64,000 nucleotides of DNA from Enterobacteriaceae bacterium UBA7338 (lineage in GTDB: Bacteria > Pseudomonadota > Gammaproteobacteria > Enterobacterales > Enterobacteriaceae): positions 313,451-377,450 of the forward strand of contig DKPJ01000006.1 of assembly GCA_002480085.1 (NCBI GenBank), given 5' to 3'. Numbering within the stretch: position 1 is the first letter of the stretch; the number at the start of each line of letters is the position of its first letter. A model generated the notes under the pieces. It was not told where the DNA came from. It ran no database searches and worked only from the letters and a program-made list of their open reading frames with translations. Both the position numbers and the translations under genes were made by a program. This document shows positions 49,284 through 58,704 of the stretch, piece after piece.

Positions 49284-50213
49284 TCAAAAACGATACTCAC
49301 CGGCAATGAAAAAGCTGTTGCGCTCAGCAAAACCCCATTCAGCGATCAGGTTAACGTTACGGGTGATTTCGTACTGCGTTCCCAGTAGAACGTTCCACGG
49401 CGATTGCAGGTGCTGCTTAACGTCAAAGCGTCCATTGCCATCCTGGTTCGCTATATCCACCAGCTTCTGCAGCGCTGGCGAAGGCATGGTGAGATCGTTC
49501 AGGCTGCCTTTAAACTCCTGCTGCACGTCCTGGTACATGCTGCCTACCCATACGTTAAGCTTCCCTGAGGGTAGATGGAGAGCGTCCACTGCGGGAGTCG
49601 TGAAGCGATAGCCCACGCGCGGTGAGGCTGTAAAGGCATCAATGCTGCCATCAAGAATATCGAACCGCGTCTGGGTAAAGTTAGCGTCAACGGCGGTGAA
49701 CCAGCTGCCAATCCCGCCCACCAGCGTCGTACCCACGCCGTAGGTGGTCCCCTTGAAATCAAGCTTAAAGCTCAGGTCCTGCAGATTTGCCGGATAGCGA
49801 TACTGTCTTGCGCCTTTAATGCCTACGCCGATCTGTGAGACAGAGTGCCCCTCGGTATGGCCCAGCAGACCGTAGATATCCATAAACGGCAGCAGCCAGG
49901 CATCCAGCTTAATGGTCTCGGTTTTACTGCTCTCACGGGTATGGCCGACGCCGATCCTGAACGCATCATCCAGCGAATGTCCGCCTAACGCGAGACCGTT
50001 AAAATTGATGCTATCGACAGCAATATTCTGCCGCATGTTCATGTAATTGATGTTCAGGCCAAAGGGTTCGGGAAGGTCATATCCGGCCTCTCTGGCCTCA
50101 TCGCCTAAAAACGGCAAAACCGACGACGAACTTGTCTGCGGCGTCGCGGCAGCCCAGGCCTGAAAAGCGACAGCAGATAGCGCCATCGCCATCAGGCAGA
50201 TGCATTTTTTCAT
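49284..50213 (-). CDS. outer-membrane beta-barrel protein
   Basis: A 309-residue exported protein, signal peptide cut near AWA-AAT. The remainder alternates hydrophobic and polar residues in about ten to twelve strands (NINYMNMRQNIAV, KLNVWVGSMYQDVQQEF, NVNLIAEWGFAERNSFFIAGEYRF) and ends in Phe, the BAM recognition signal. Some blocks (GLLGHTEGHSVSQIGVGIKG) are seen in OM proteins paired with Omp85-type and DUF4056 genes. No specific substrate or name can be assigned. Confidence 0.75.
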   Translation of the reverse strand: MKKCICLMAMALSAVAFQAWAAATPQTSSSSVLPFLGDEAREAGYDLPEPFGLNINYMNMRQNIAVDSINFNGLALGGHSLDDAFRIGVGHTRESSKTETIKLDAWLLPFMDIYGLLGHTEGHSVSQIGVGIKGARQYRYPANLQDLSFKLDFKGTTYGVGTTLVGGIGSWFTAVDANFTQTRFDILDGSIDAFTASPRVGYRFTTPAVDALHLPSGKLNVWVGSMYQDVQQEFKGSLNDLTMPSPALQKLVDIANQDGNGRFDVKQHLQSPWNVLLGTQYEITRNVNLIAEWGFAERNSFFIAGEYRF

Positions 50214-50364
50214 AGTGAAGGGGCGTAAATTAGGGCGAGATGCGCCGGTTGGTCAAAAGGGAGAAGAATATAGGAAAGCGCTTTTACAGGAGGGTTTTTC
50301 CGTGCTGATTTACAGTCTTACACATATCTGGTTTCAGGCCCGGCGCTGCCGGGCCATGCTGACA

Positions 50365-51177
50365 TCAGGAGAGCACAAACTTCTCGATAGCGTAAGCTAC
50401 GCCATCTTCAATGTTGGTTTTGGTTACGAAGTTAGCAACCTCTTTCACCGACGGAATGGCATTGTCCATGGCGACGCCCATACCGGCATACTCCAGCATG
50501 GCGATGTCGTTCTCCTGATCGCCAATCGCCATGATCTCTTCCGGCTTGATGTTCAGCGCATCGGCCAGGGATTTCACCCCGGTGCCTTTGGTGACGCTTT
50601 TATTGAGGATCTCAAGGAAGTAAGGCGCGCTTTTCAGCACGGTATACTTCTCTTTTACCTCGGCTGGAATGCGGGATATTGCCTGGTCGAGGATCGCCGG
50701 CTCGTCAATCATCATCACCTTCAGCAGCTCGATGGCCGGATCCATCTTCTCGGCCTCGCAGAACACCAGCGGAATGGTGGCAACGTAGGATTCGTGCACC
50801 GTGTAGTAGCTGATGTCGCGGTTGGCGGTATAGAGCGTGTTGCGATCGAGAGCGTGGAAGTGTGAGCCAACCTCGCGGGAGAGCTGCTCGAGGTAGCGGT
50901 AGTCGTCATAGCTGAGCGTGGTTTGCGCCACGGTGCTGCCGTCGCTGGCTTTCTGCACCAGCGCGCCGTTATAGGTGATGCAGTAGTCACCCGGCCTGTC
51001 CATATGCAGCTCTTTCAGGTAGGTGTGCACGCCAGCGTAGGGACGTCCGGTCGTCAGCACCACGTTGACCCCACGCTCACGCGCGGCGGCAATCGCATTT
51101 TTAACGGCAGGTGAAATAGTATGGTCCGGCAGCAGCAAGGTGCCGTCCATGTCGATTGCAATGAGTTTGATAGCCAT
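50365..51177 (-). CDS. yidA: sugar phosphatase YidA (HAD, Cof type)
   Basis: A 270-residue HAD phosphatase: IDMDGTLL holds the catalytic Asp pair, VLTTGRPYAGV motif II, and GDQENDIAMLEYAG motif IV; Cof-type cap between. E. coli YidA hydrolyses erythrose 4-phosphate, mannose 1-phosphate and similar. Located before gyrB as in E. coli (yidB absent here). Confidence 0.95.
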   Translation of the reverse strand: MAIKLIAIDMDGTLLLPDHTISPAVKNAIAAARERGVNVVLTTGRPYAGVHTYLKELHMDRPGDYCITYNGALVQKASDGSTVAQTTLSYDDYRYLEQLSREVGSHFHALDRNTLYTANRDISYYTVHESYVATIPLVFCEAEKMDPAIELLKVMMIDEPAILDQAISRIPAEVKEKYTVLKSAPYFLEILNKSVTKGTGVKSLADALNIKPEEIMAIGDQENDIAMLEYAGMGVAMDNAIPSVKEVANFVTKTNIEDGVAYAIEKFVLS

Positions 51178-51337
51178 GGGTTCCCCAGCGTAAAAGAGTT
51201 AACTCTTATGCTAGCGTGATTCTGCTCAAAAGACAGTAAGCGCGTCGGGGGAAAAGGGGGACAGGAGCGGGGCGGTATATTCCCCATTTACAGGGGATGT
51301 AGCCCCGGCAGCAGAGCGCCGCCGGGGAACAAACCGA

Positions 51338-53752
51338 TTAGATATCGATATTCGCCGCTTTCAGGGCGTTCTCTTCGATAAACGCACGACGCGGTTCAAC
51401 GGCGTCGCCCATCAGAGTGGTGAAGAGCTGGTCGGCGGCAATCGCATCCTTCACGGTCACGCGCAGCATGCGGCGGCTCTCCGGATCCATGGTGGTTTCC
51501 CACAGCTGCTCCGGGTTCATCTCGCCCAGCCCTTTATAGCGTTGAATAGCGAGGCCACGGCGCGACTCTTTCACCAGCCACTCCAGCGCCTGCTCAAAGC
51601 TGGCAATCGGCTGACGGCGTTCGCCGCGTTCGATAAAGGCATCCTCTTCGATCAGGCCGCGCAGCTTCTCACCCAGAGCGCACAGACGACGATACTCCCC
51701 ACCGATGATGAACTCATGATCCAGCGGATAGTCGGTATCCACACCGTGAGTACGGACGCGAATAACTGGCTCGAACTGTTTCAGCTCAGCGTCTTCGCGG
51801 ATATCGTACTTCCAGGTGCTGCCGTGCACGTCGTTTTCGTTCAGCGTGGTAACCAGCGCAGAGACCCAACGGGTTACTTTCGCTTCATCTGTGAGATCGG
51901 TCTCTTCCAGCGTCGGCTGGTAGACAAGCTCTTTCAGCAGCGCGCGCGGGAAACGACGCTCCATGCGGTTAATCATTTTCTGCGTAGCGTTGTACTCGGA
52001 GACCATCTTCTCAAGCGCCTCACCGGCCAGCGCGGGCGCGCCTTCGGTGGTGTGCAGGGTAGCGCCATCCAGCGCGATGGAGATCTGATACTGATCCATC
52101 GCGTCGTCATCTTTAATGTACTGCTCCTGCTTGCCCTTTTTCACCTTGTAGAGCGGCGGCTGGGCAATGTATACGTGACCACGCTCGATGATCTCCGGCA
52201 TCTGGCGATAGAAGAAGGTCAGCAACAGCGTACGGATGTGCGAGCCATCGACGTCCGCATCGGTCATGATGATGATGCTGTGATAGCGCAGCTTGTCCGG
52301 GTTGTACTCGTCACGGCCAATGCCACAGCCCAGGGCGGTGATCAGCGTCGCCACTTCCTGAGAGGCCAGCATCTTGTCGAAACGGGCTTTCTCAACGTTA
52401 AGGATCTTACCCTTCAGCGGCAGGATAGCCTGATTCTTACGGTTACGGCCCTGCTTCGCCGAGCCGCCCGCCGAGTCCCCTTCCACCAGGTAGAGTTCAG
52501 AGTGGGCCGGATCGCGTTCCTGACAGTCCGCCAGCTTGCCCGGCAGGCCAGCGAGATCCAGCGCGCCTTTGCGGCGGGTCATCTCGCGGGCACGGCGTGC
52601 CGCTTCACGGGCACGGGCCGCGTCGATAATTTTACCGACCACGATTTTGGCGTCGGACGGGTTCTCCAGCAGGTATTCGGAGAGCAGCTCGTTCATCTGC
52701 TGTTCCACCGCCGACTTCACCTCAGAGGAGACCAGCTTGTCTTTAGTCTGGGAGGAGAACTTCGGATCCGGCACCTTCACCGAAACCACGGCGATCAGGC
52801 CTTCACGGGCGTCGTCGCCGGTGGCGCTGACCTTGGCTTTCTTGCTGTAGCCCTCTTTGTCCATGTAGGCGTTCAGGGTACGGGTCATCGCCGCACGGAA
52901 GCCCGCAAGGTGGGTACCGCCGTCGCGCTGCGGAATGTTGTTGGTAAAGCAGTAGATGTTTTCCTGGAAACCGTCGTTCCACTGCAGAGCCACTTCCACG
53001 CCAATACCGTCTTTTTCGGTAGAGAAGTAGAAAATGCTCGGGTGGATCGGCGTTTTGTTCTTGTTAAGGTACTCAACAAACGCCTTGATGCCGCCCTCGT
53101 AGTGGAAGTGATCCTCTTTGCCGTCGCGCTTATCCACAAGGCGAATAGAGACGCCGGAGTTCAGGAACGACAGCTCGCGCAGGCGCTTGGCCAGGATCTC
53201 ATACTCAAATTCGGTGACGTTGGTGAAGGTCTCCAGGCTAGGCCAGAAACGCACCACGGTACCAGTGACGTCAGTGTCACCGGTGATCGCCAGCGGAGCC
53301 TGCGGCACGCCGTGCACGTAGGTCTGCTGGTGAACTTTGCCTTCGCGGCGGATCAGCAGCTCAAGCTTCTGCGACAGGGCGTTAACCACGGAGACGCCCA
53401 CGCCGTGCAGGCCGCCGGACACTTTATAGGAGTTATCATCGAATTTACCGCCTGCGTGCAGCACGGTCATGATAACTTCGGCGGCAGAGACGCCCTCTTC
53501 CGGGTGAATACCGGTGGGGATCCCACGGCCATCATCCGAGACCGACACGGAGTTATCGGCGTGGATCGTCACGACGATATCTTTACAGTGACCCGCGAGC
53601 GCCTCGTCGATAGCGTTATCTACCACCTCAAATACCATATGGTGCAGGCCGGTACCGTCATCCGTGTCGCCGATATACATACCCGGGCGCTTACGCACCG
53701 CATCCAGCCCTTTCAGGACTTTGATACTGGAGGAGTCATAAGAATTCGACAT
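51338..53752 (-). CDS. gyrB: DNA gyrase subunit B
   Basis: An 804-residue ATPase of gyrase. GHKL fold with GDTDDGTGLHHMVFEVVDNA, ATP lid HAGGKFDDNSYKVSGGLHGVG, the QTK loop SSQTKDKL, TOPRIM LYLVEGDSAGGSAKQGRNR and the metal motif DADVDG. Start MSNSYDSSS at 53752 by family; one codon upstream (TTG) is not used. Supercoils DNA with GyrA, follows recF in the dnaA-dnaN-recF-gyrB order. Confidence 0.98.
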   Translation of the reverse strand: MSNSYDSSSIKVLKGLDAVRKRPGMYIGDTDDGTGLHHMVFEVVDNAIDEALAGHCKDIVVTIHADNSVSVSDDGRGIPTGIHPEEGVSAAEVIMTVLHAGGKFDDNSYKVSGGLHGVGVSVVNALSQKLELLIRREGKVHQQTYVHGVPQAPLAITGDTDVTGTVVRFWPSLETFTNVTEFEYEILAKRLRELSFLNSGVSIRLVDKRDGKEDHFHYEGGIKAFVEYLNKNKTPIHPSIFYFSTEKDGIGVEVALQWNDGFQENIYCFTNNIPQRDGGTHLAGFRAAMTRTLNAYMDKEGYSKKAKVSATGDDAREGLIAVVSVKVPDPKFSSQTKDKLVSSEVKSAVEQQMNELLSEYLLENPSDAKIVVGKIIDAARAREAARRAREMTRRKGALDLAGLPGKLADCQERDPAHSELYLVEGDSAGGSAKQGRNRKNQAILPLKGKILNVEKARFDKMLASQEVATLITALGCGIGRDEYNPDKLRYHSIIIMTDADVDGSHIRTLLLTFFYRQMPEIIERGHVYIAQPPLYKVKKGKQEQYIKDDDAMDQYQISIALDGATLHTTEGAPALAGEALEKMVSEYNATQKMINRMERRFPRALLKELVYQPTLEETDLTDEAKVTRWVSALVTTLNENDVHGSTWKYDIREDAELKQFEPVIRVRTHGVDTDYPLDHEFIIGGEYRRLCALGEKLRGLIEEDAFIERGERRQPIASFEQALEWLVKESRRGLAIQRYKGLGEMNPEQLWETTMDPESRRMLRVTVKDAIAADQLFTTLMGDAVEPRRAFIEENALKAANIDI

Positions 53753-53780
53753 CAACGTTTCTCGCTCAATTTGTCTTGGA

Positions 53781-54854
53781 TTAGTCTGCTATTTTACCCT
53801 TTTCCACGGTGAACATCTTCGAATTTTTGTCCGACATGTCCATTACGTGTTCAGCGCTAATCGCGCTGACAAAGACCTGTGACTGGGTGGCTTTTAAGCG
53901 GCTGGCCAGCAGCGCGCGCCGCCTGTCATCAAGCTCTGAGGCAAAATCATCTATCAGGTATAAACAGCGCCGCCCGCTCTCGCGAGTCAGGAACTCTCCC
54001 TGCGCCAGGCGCAGGGCGCACATCAGCAGCTTTAGCTGCCCGCGGGAGAGGGTATCCTCTACCGGTGCGCCGTCGGCACGAATGCGAAAATCCGCTTTGT
54101 GCGGGCCGTGGGCGGTGTAGGTCAACGCCCTGTCGCGCTCAAAGCTGCGCGCCAGCACCTCGCCGTAGTCGGCCTCTTTCTCCCAGCCGCGCTGGAAAGA
54201 GAAGCTCAGAGAGAACTCCGGCAGAAACTGCTTACAGGTATCCGCCATATCCTGGGCGATGGCGGTGCTGTAGTCGGCCCGCCAGCGGCTGATCTGCTCC
54301 GCCAGCGGGATCAGCTCCTTGTCCCATGGACGGAGCTGGGAATATTGCGTCACCTGGCGCAGGGCGGCATTGCGCTGCTTCAGGAGCCGCTTCAGGTTGC
54401 TCCAGGCGGTGAAGAACCCGGCTTCGTTATGGAAGCATCCCCAGTCGAGGAAGGCCCTTCTGTATTTGGGGCCGCCGTTGAGTAAAGTAAACCCCTCGGG
54501 CGTAATCAGCTGCATCGGCATCAGCAGCGCCAGCTCGGCCACCTTATGGCCGTCGGTGCCGTCGATGCGGACGGTGCTCTCCCCGTGCTTATCTTTGGTC
54601 AGGCCGATGGAGGTTTCACGCTCTTCGCCCTGTAAACGACCGTGCAGGATAAATGACTCCTGCTCGTGGCGAATGACGCGACCAACCTGCAAGCTGCGAA
54701 ACGCCCGGCCATGGCCGAGCGTATAGATAGCTTCCAGTACGCTGGTCTTGCCGCTGCCGTTAGCGCCAACCAGAAAGTTAAAGCCGGGGGAGAGAGCAAG
54801 ATCCGCGCTTTCGATATTGCGAAAGTCGCGGATCAACAGGCGGGAGAGCGACAT
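53781..54854 (-). CDS. recF: recombination mediator RecF
   Basis: A 357-residue SMC-like ATPase that loads RecA at gaps with RecOR. Walker A GANGSGKTSVLEAI about 30-43, signature LSRGQLKLLMCALRL and Walker B YLIDDFASELD. The ATG shares bases with the dnaN stop (TAATG). Confidence 0.97.
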   Translation of the reverse strand: MSLSRLLIRDFRNIESADLALSPGFNFLVGANGSGKTSVLEAIYTLGHGRAFRSLQVGRVIRHEQESFILHGRLQGEERETSIGLTKDKHGESTVRIDGTDGHKVAELALLMPMQLITPEGFTLLNGGPKYRRAFLDWGCFHNEAGFFTAWSNLKRLLKQRNAALRQVTQYSQLRPWDKELIPLAEQISRWRADYSTAIAQDMADTCKQFLPEFSLSFSFQRGWEKEADYGEVLARSFERDRALTYTAHGPHKADFRIRADGAPVEDTLSRGQLKLLMCALRLAQGEFLTRESGRRCLYLIDDFASELDDRRRALLASRLKATQSQVFVSAISAEHVMDMSDKNSKMFTVEKGKIAD

Positions 54855-55954
54855 TACAGTCTCATTGGCATAACAACGTAAGCCGCACTCTGGCTGGCCG
54901 CATCTTCAATCTGTACGCTCGACACGGAGTCCGTCAGTAGAATACGCACGTTTTCACACTTCAGCGCGTTGAGCACGTCCAGCACGTAGCTGACGTTAAA
55001 GCCGATCTCCATCTCTGTCCCGGCGTAGGTGACGTCGAGGATCTCCTCGGCCTCCTCCTGCTCCGGGTTGTTGGCGGTGATCTTGAGCTGGTTTTCGCTA
55101 ACGTAGAGGCGCACGCCACGGAACTTCTCGTTAGAGAGGATAGCGGCGCGGGCAAAGGCCTGCTTGAGGATATCGCAGCCAGCGTCGAGGTGCTTATCCG
55201 GATTCTTCGGCAGCACGCGGCGGTAGTCCGGGAAGCGGCCATCTACCAGCTTGGAGGTGAAGATAAAGTCGCCCACGTGGGCGCGGATGTTATTGCTGCC
55301 GATCTGCACGCGCAGCGGCGTTTCACCGCCGTCGAGCATACGCATCAGCTCAATCACGCCTTTACGCGGCACGATCACCGAATGGTTTGGCAGCGACTGC
55401 CCTACCGGCATAGAACAGACCGCCAGACGGTGGCCGTCGGTCGCTACGGTGCGCAGCTCTTCGCCTTCGGTCTCAAACAGCATACCGTTGAGGTAGTAGC
55501 GCACGTCCTGATGGGCCATCGAGAACTGAGTCGCCTCGATCAGGCGCTTCATGGTCGCCTGCGGCAGGGTGAACTCTACTTCGCTCTGCCAGTCGTCGAG
55601 GTTCGGGAAATCCGCTGCCGGCAAGGTTGACAGCGAGAAGCGGCTGCGCCCGGAGCGCACCAGCATTCGGTCCCCCTCCAGCTGCACGGCAATCTCTGCG
55701 CCTTCCGGCAGGCCACGGCAAATATCAAAGAATTTGCGCGCCGGGACGGTAGTGGCACCGGGTTCATGCGGCTTGGCCAGCACGACGCGGGCGACCATCT
55801 CCATCTCCAGATCGGTACCGGTGAGGGAGAGCGCGCCGTCAGCCACCTGCAGCAGCAGGTTGCCCAGGATCGGCAGCGTAGGACGGCCACCCAGCGGGCC
55901 ACTGACCTGCTGAAGCGGTTTTAATAGGTGTTCACGTTCAACGGTAAATTTCAT
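54854..55954 (-). CDS. dnaN: DNA polymerase III beta (sliding clamp)
   Basis: A 366-residue clamp protein, dimer ring that tethers DNA polymerase. Three repeated domains; start MKFTVEREHLLKPLQQVSGPLGGRPTLPILGN (in parts) and end ASQSAAYVVMPMRL with the client-binding pocket. Lies 4 bases after dnaA. Confidence 0.98.
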   Translation of the reverse strand: MKFTVEREHLLKPLQQVSGPLGGRPTLPILGNLLLQVADGALSLTGTDLEMEMVARVVLAKPHEPGATTVPARKFFDICRGLPEGAEIAVQLEGDRMLVRSGRSRFSLSTLPAADFPNLDDWQSEVEFTLPQATMKRLIEATQFSMAHQDVRYYLNGMLFETEGEELRTVATDGHRLAVCSMPVGQSLPNHSVIVPRKGVIELMRMLDGGETPLRVQIGSNNIRAHVGDFIFTSKLVDGRFPDYRRVLPKNPDKHLDAGCDILKQAFARAAILSNEKFRGVRLYVSENQLKITANNPEQEEAEEILDVTYAGTEMEIGFNVSYVLDVLNALKCENVRILLTDSVSSVQIEDAASQSAAYVVMPMRL

Positions 55955-55958
55955 AGCA

Positions 55959-57356
55959 TCACGATGATAGAGTTCGGATTAAATTGGAGAAATCTTCTTT
56001 GATATCATGGCTCTCTTCACGCAGCTGCTCGATTTTACGGCAGGCGTGGAGCACGGTCGTATGGTCGCGGCCGCCAAACGCATCGCCGATCTCCGGCAGG
56101 CTGTGGTTGGTCAGCTCTTTGGCCAGCGCCATCGCCATCTGGCGCGGACGCGCTACCGAGCGGGATCGGCGCTTGGAGAGCAGATCCGCCACTTTAATTT
56201 TGTAGTACTCCGCCACCGTCTTTTGAATATTGTCGATGGTGACCAGCTTTTCCTGGAGCGCCAGCAGATCGCGCAGCGCTTCACGAACGAAATCGATGGT
56301 GATGGCGCGGCCGGTAAAGTTGGCGTTGGCTATCACGCGGTTCAGCGCCCCCTCCAGCTCACGCACGTTGGAGCGCAGACGCTTGGCAATGAAGAACGCC
56401 ACCTCGCCCGGCAGACGAATGTCGTTTTCGTCGGCCTTTTTCATCAGGATCGCTACGCGGGTCTCTAACTCGGGCGGCTCGATCGCCACGGTTAACCCCC
56501 AGCCAAAGCGTGACTTCAGACGATCCTCTACGCCGTTGATCTCTTTTGGATAACGATCCGAGGTGAGGATGATCTGTTGGTTACCTTCCAGCAGGGCGTT
56601 AAAGGTGTGGAAGAACTCCTCCTGGGAGCGCTCCTTATTGGCAAAGAACTGGATGTCATCGATCAGCAGGGCGTCCACGGAGCGGTAGTAGCGTTTGAAC
56701 TCCTCGATGGCGTTGTTCTGCAGGGCTTTTACCATGTCCTGCACAAAGCGCTCGGAGTGCATATAGACCACTTTGGCATTGGGCTTGCGGGCCACAATGC
56801 CGTTACCCACCGCGTGCAGCAGGTGCGTCTTACCGAGACCCGTGCCGCCGTAGAGAAACAGCGGGTTATACGCCCCGCCGGGGTTATCTGCCACCTGGCG
56901 AGCCGCCGCCCGGGCCAGCTGGTTCGATTTACCTTCGACGAAGTTATCAAACGTGTGTTTAACGTTAACGTTAGAGCGGTAGGTCGGCTCCGCCGGGGCG
57001 GGAACGTTGTCCCAACCCGGACGCGGCGCAGGGGCGACGCGCGGCATCTGCACCGCTGCTACCTGGGCAGGCGCGGCGACGCTTGCCGGCTCCTTTAGTG
57101 TATGGGCAACCGGTCGGGTACCCACTTCAAAGCGCAGCTGTGGCGTATCCGAGCCACAGAACTCGTTCAGCAGTCCGTTGATATTATTGAGGTACTTGTC
57201 CCTGACCCAATCGAGTACAAAACGGTTTGGCGCATACAAAGCCAGCGTGTTGTCACTCAGTTCCGCCTGCAACGGGCGGATCCACATACTAAATTCTGTG
57301 GCTGGTAACTCATCCTGCAGTCGGGCAAGACACTGCTGCCAAAGCGAAAGTGACAC
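55959..57356 (-). CDS. dnaA: chromosomal replication initiator DnaA
   Basis: A 465-residue initiator: DnaB-contact domain I (SLSLWQQCLARLQDELP), AAA+ core with Walker A GGTGLGKTHLLHAVG and Walker B ALLIDDIQFF, and domain IV ending GRDHTTVLHACRKI that binds DnaA boxes. Start is GTG 57356 as in E. coli. Upstream lie a DnaA box and eleven GATC sites, fitting autoregulation and SeqA control. Confidence 0.98.
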   Translation of the reverse strand: MSLSLWQQCLARLQDELPATEFSMWIRPLQAELSDNTLALYAPNRFVLDWVRDKYLNNINGLLNEFCGSDTPQLRFEVGTRPVAHTLKEPASVAAPAQVAAVQMPRVAPAPRPGWDNVPAPAEPTYRSNVNVKHTFDNFVEGKSNQLARAAARQVADNPGGAYNPLFLYGGTGLGKTHLLHAVGNGIVARKPNAKVVYMHSERFVQDMVKALQNNAIEEFKRYYRSVDALLIDDIQFFANKERSQEEFFHTFNALLEGNQQIILTSDRYPKEINGVEDRLKSRFGWGLTVAIEPPELETRVAILMKKADENDIRLPGEVAFFIAKRLRSNVRELEGALNRVIANANFTGRAITIDFVREALRDLLALQEKLVTIDNIQKTVAEYYKIKVADLLSKRRSRSVARPRQMAMALAKELTNHSLPEIGDAFGGRDHTTVLHACRKIEQLREESHDIKEDFSNLIRTLSS

Positions 57357-57569
57357 GGCGGACTCCACTCGAACAAAAGTCGATAATAAAAGACGAAAGC
57401 TGAAATTAATGATTGTAGACACACGTCGAAAAGACCCCTGAAGGGTGACGTGCGAACCGCTATTTGCGGTTTTTTGCCCCGATCCGGATCCAGGTACAAA
57501 GGATCGGGACCGCGGATCATAACGTAAACCGCCGAAGAGATCTTCTGTTTCTCACAGATTCTTCACGAT

Positions 57570-57578
57570 TTATCCACA
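57570..57578 (+). promoter_or_regulatory. DnaA box
   Basis: TTATCCACA, the consensus high-affinity DnaA box, about 215 bases before the dnaA start; in E. coli the same box sits between the two dnaA promoters and mediates autorepression. Confidence 0.88.
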
Positions 57579-57834
57579 GGACGATCCGAATCGGCTAAGT
57601 GTAAACGATCCTGGCGCCGGTGCGGCACGATTTAGGCCGCATATTGGAAAAATTAATAAGGATCGATAAAAATTCACCGAAAGGATCTCATGTTGATCCT
57701 GGAGGATCCTTGCGCTTTGCCCCTCAGCCCGTATAATCCTCCACCCGGCGCGCGCTGCTCGATTTCTTGCGTCGGCTATCGTCTACTTTTTATGCGAAAA
57801 CGGTGGAATTTAGGCGGTATATAAGGAAAGAGAA

Positions 57835-57863
57835 TTGACTCCGGAGTGTACAATTATTACAAT
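57835..57863 (+). promoter_or_regulatory. sigma-70 promoter of rpmH
   Basis: TTGACT, 17 bases, TACAAT, about 100 bases before the rpmH ATG; a strong match expected for a ribosomal-protein operon. Confidence 0.8.
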
Positions 57864-57953
57864 CCGGCCTCTTTAATCATCAACACTGAGGCGTAAGACG
57901 TTGGCACTGCCCAGCGGACCGACGCGAAATTCAGTGAATTCATTCAAGTTTAG

Positions 57954-58106
<153 letters not shown>

Positions 58107-58121
58107 TAAAGCTAACCCTGA

Positions 58122-58481
58122 GTGGTTAAGCTCGCATTTCCCAGGGAGTTACGCTTGTTAACTCCCAATCATTTCACATTCGTCTTCCAGCAGCCACAAC
58201 GGGCTGGCACGCCGCAAATCACTATTCTCGGCCGCCTAAATTCGCTGGGGCATCCCCGTATCGGTCTTACCGTCGCCAAGAAAAACGTTAAGCGTGCGCA
58301 TGAACGCAACCGGATCAAACGTCTGACGCGTGAAAGCTTCCGCTTACGCCAGCATGAACTGCCAGCAATGGATTTCGTGGTGGTGGCGAAGAAGGGGGTT
58401 GCTGACCTCGATAACCGTGCTCTCACGGAAGCGTTGGAAAAACTATGGCGCCGCCACTGTCGCCTGGCTCACGGCTCCTGA
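58122..58481 (+). CDS. rnpA: RNase P protein component
   Basis: A 119-residue basic protein that binds the RNase P RNA and helps mature tRNA 5' ends. The RNR motif region RAHERNRIKRLTRESFRLRQ is intact. Start is GTG 58122 as in E. coli; 15 bases after rpmH. Its 3' end overlaps yidD. Confidence 0.97.
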   Translation: MVKLAFPRELRLLTPNHFTFVFQQPQRAGTPQITILGRLNSLGHPRIGLTVAKKNVKRAHERNRIKRLTRESFRLRQHELPAMDFVVVAKKGVADLDNRALTEALEKLWRRHCRLAHGS

Positions 58482-58702
58482 TAGCCCTCATTCGGGTATA
58501 TCAGCGCCTGATCAGTCCGCTGCTTGGGCCGCACTGTCGTTTCACACCGACCTGTTCGCAATATGGAATTGAGGCATTGCGCAGGTTCGGAGTGATAAAA
58601 GGCAGTTGGTTGACGGTGAAACGCGTATTAAAATGCCACCCTTTACACCCGGGTGGTGACGACCCCGTCCCGCCAGGACCTTTTAATACCAGAGAACACT
58701 AA
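58445..58702 (+). CDS. yidD: membrane protein insertion efficiency factor YidD
   Basis: An 85-residue membrane-associated protein (DUF37): LLIALIRVYQRLISPLLGPHCRFTPTCSQYGIEALRRFG in parts, with the three conserved Cys. It aids YidC/Sec insertion. Overlaps rnpA by 37 bases and ends 2 bases before yidC. Confidence 0.97.
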   Translation: MAPPLSPGSRLLIALIRVYQRLISPLLGPHCRFTPTCSQYGIEALRRFGVIKGSWLTVKRVLKCHPLHPGGDDPVPPGPFNTREH

Positions 58703-58704
58703 CG

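Noticed and set aside
51542..53812. 756-codon open frame on the plus strand opposite gyrB
   Set aside because: Antisense shadow of a highly conserved gene; no recognisable domain.
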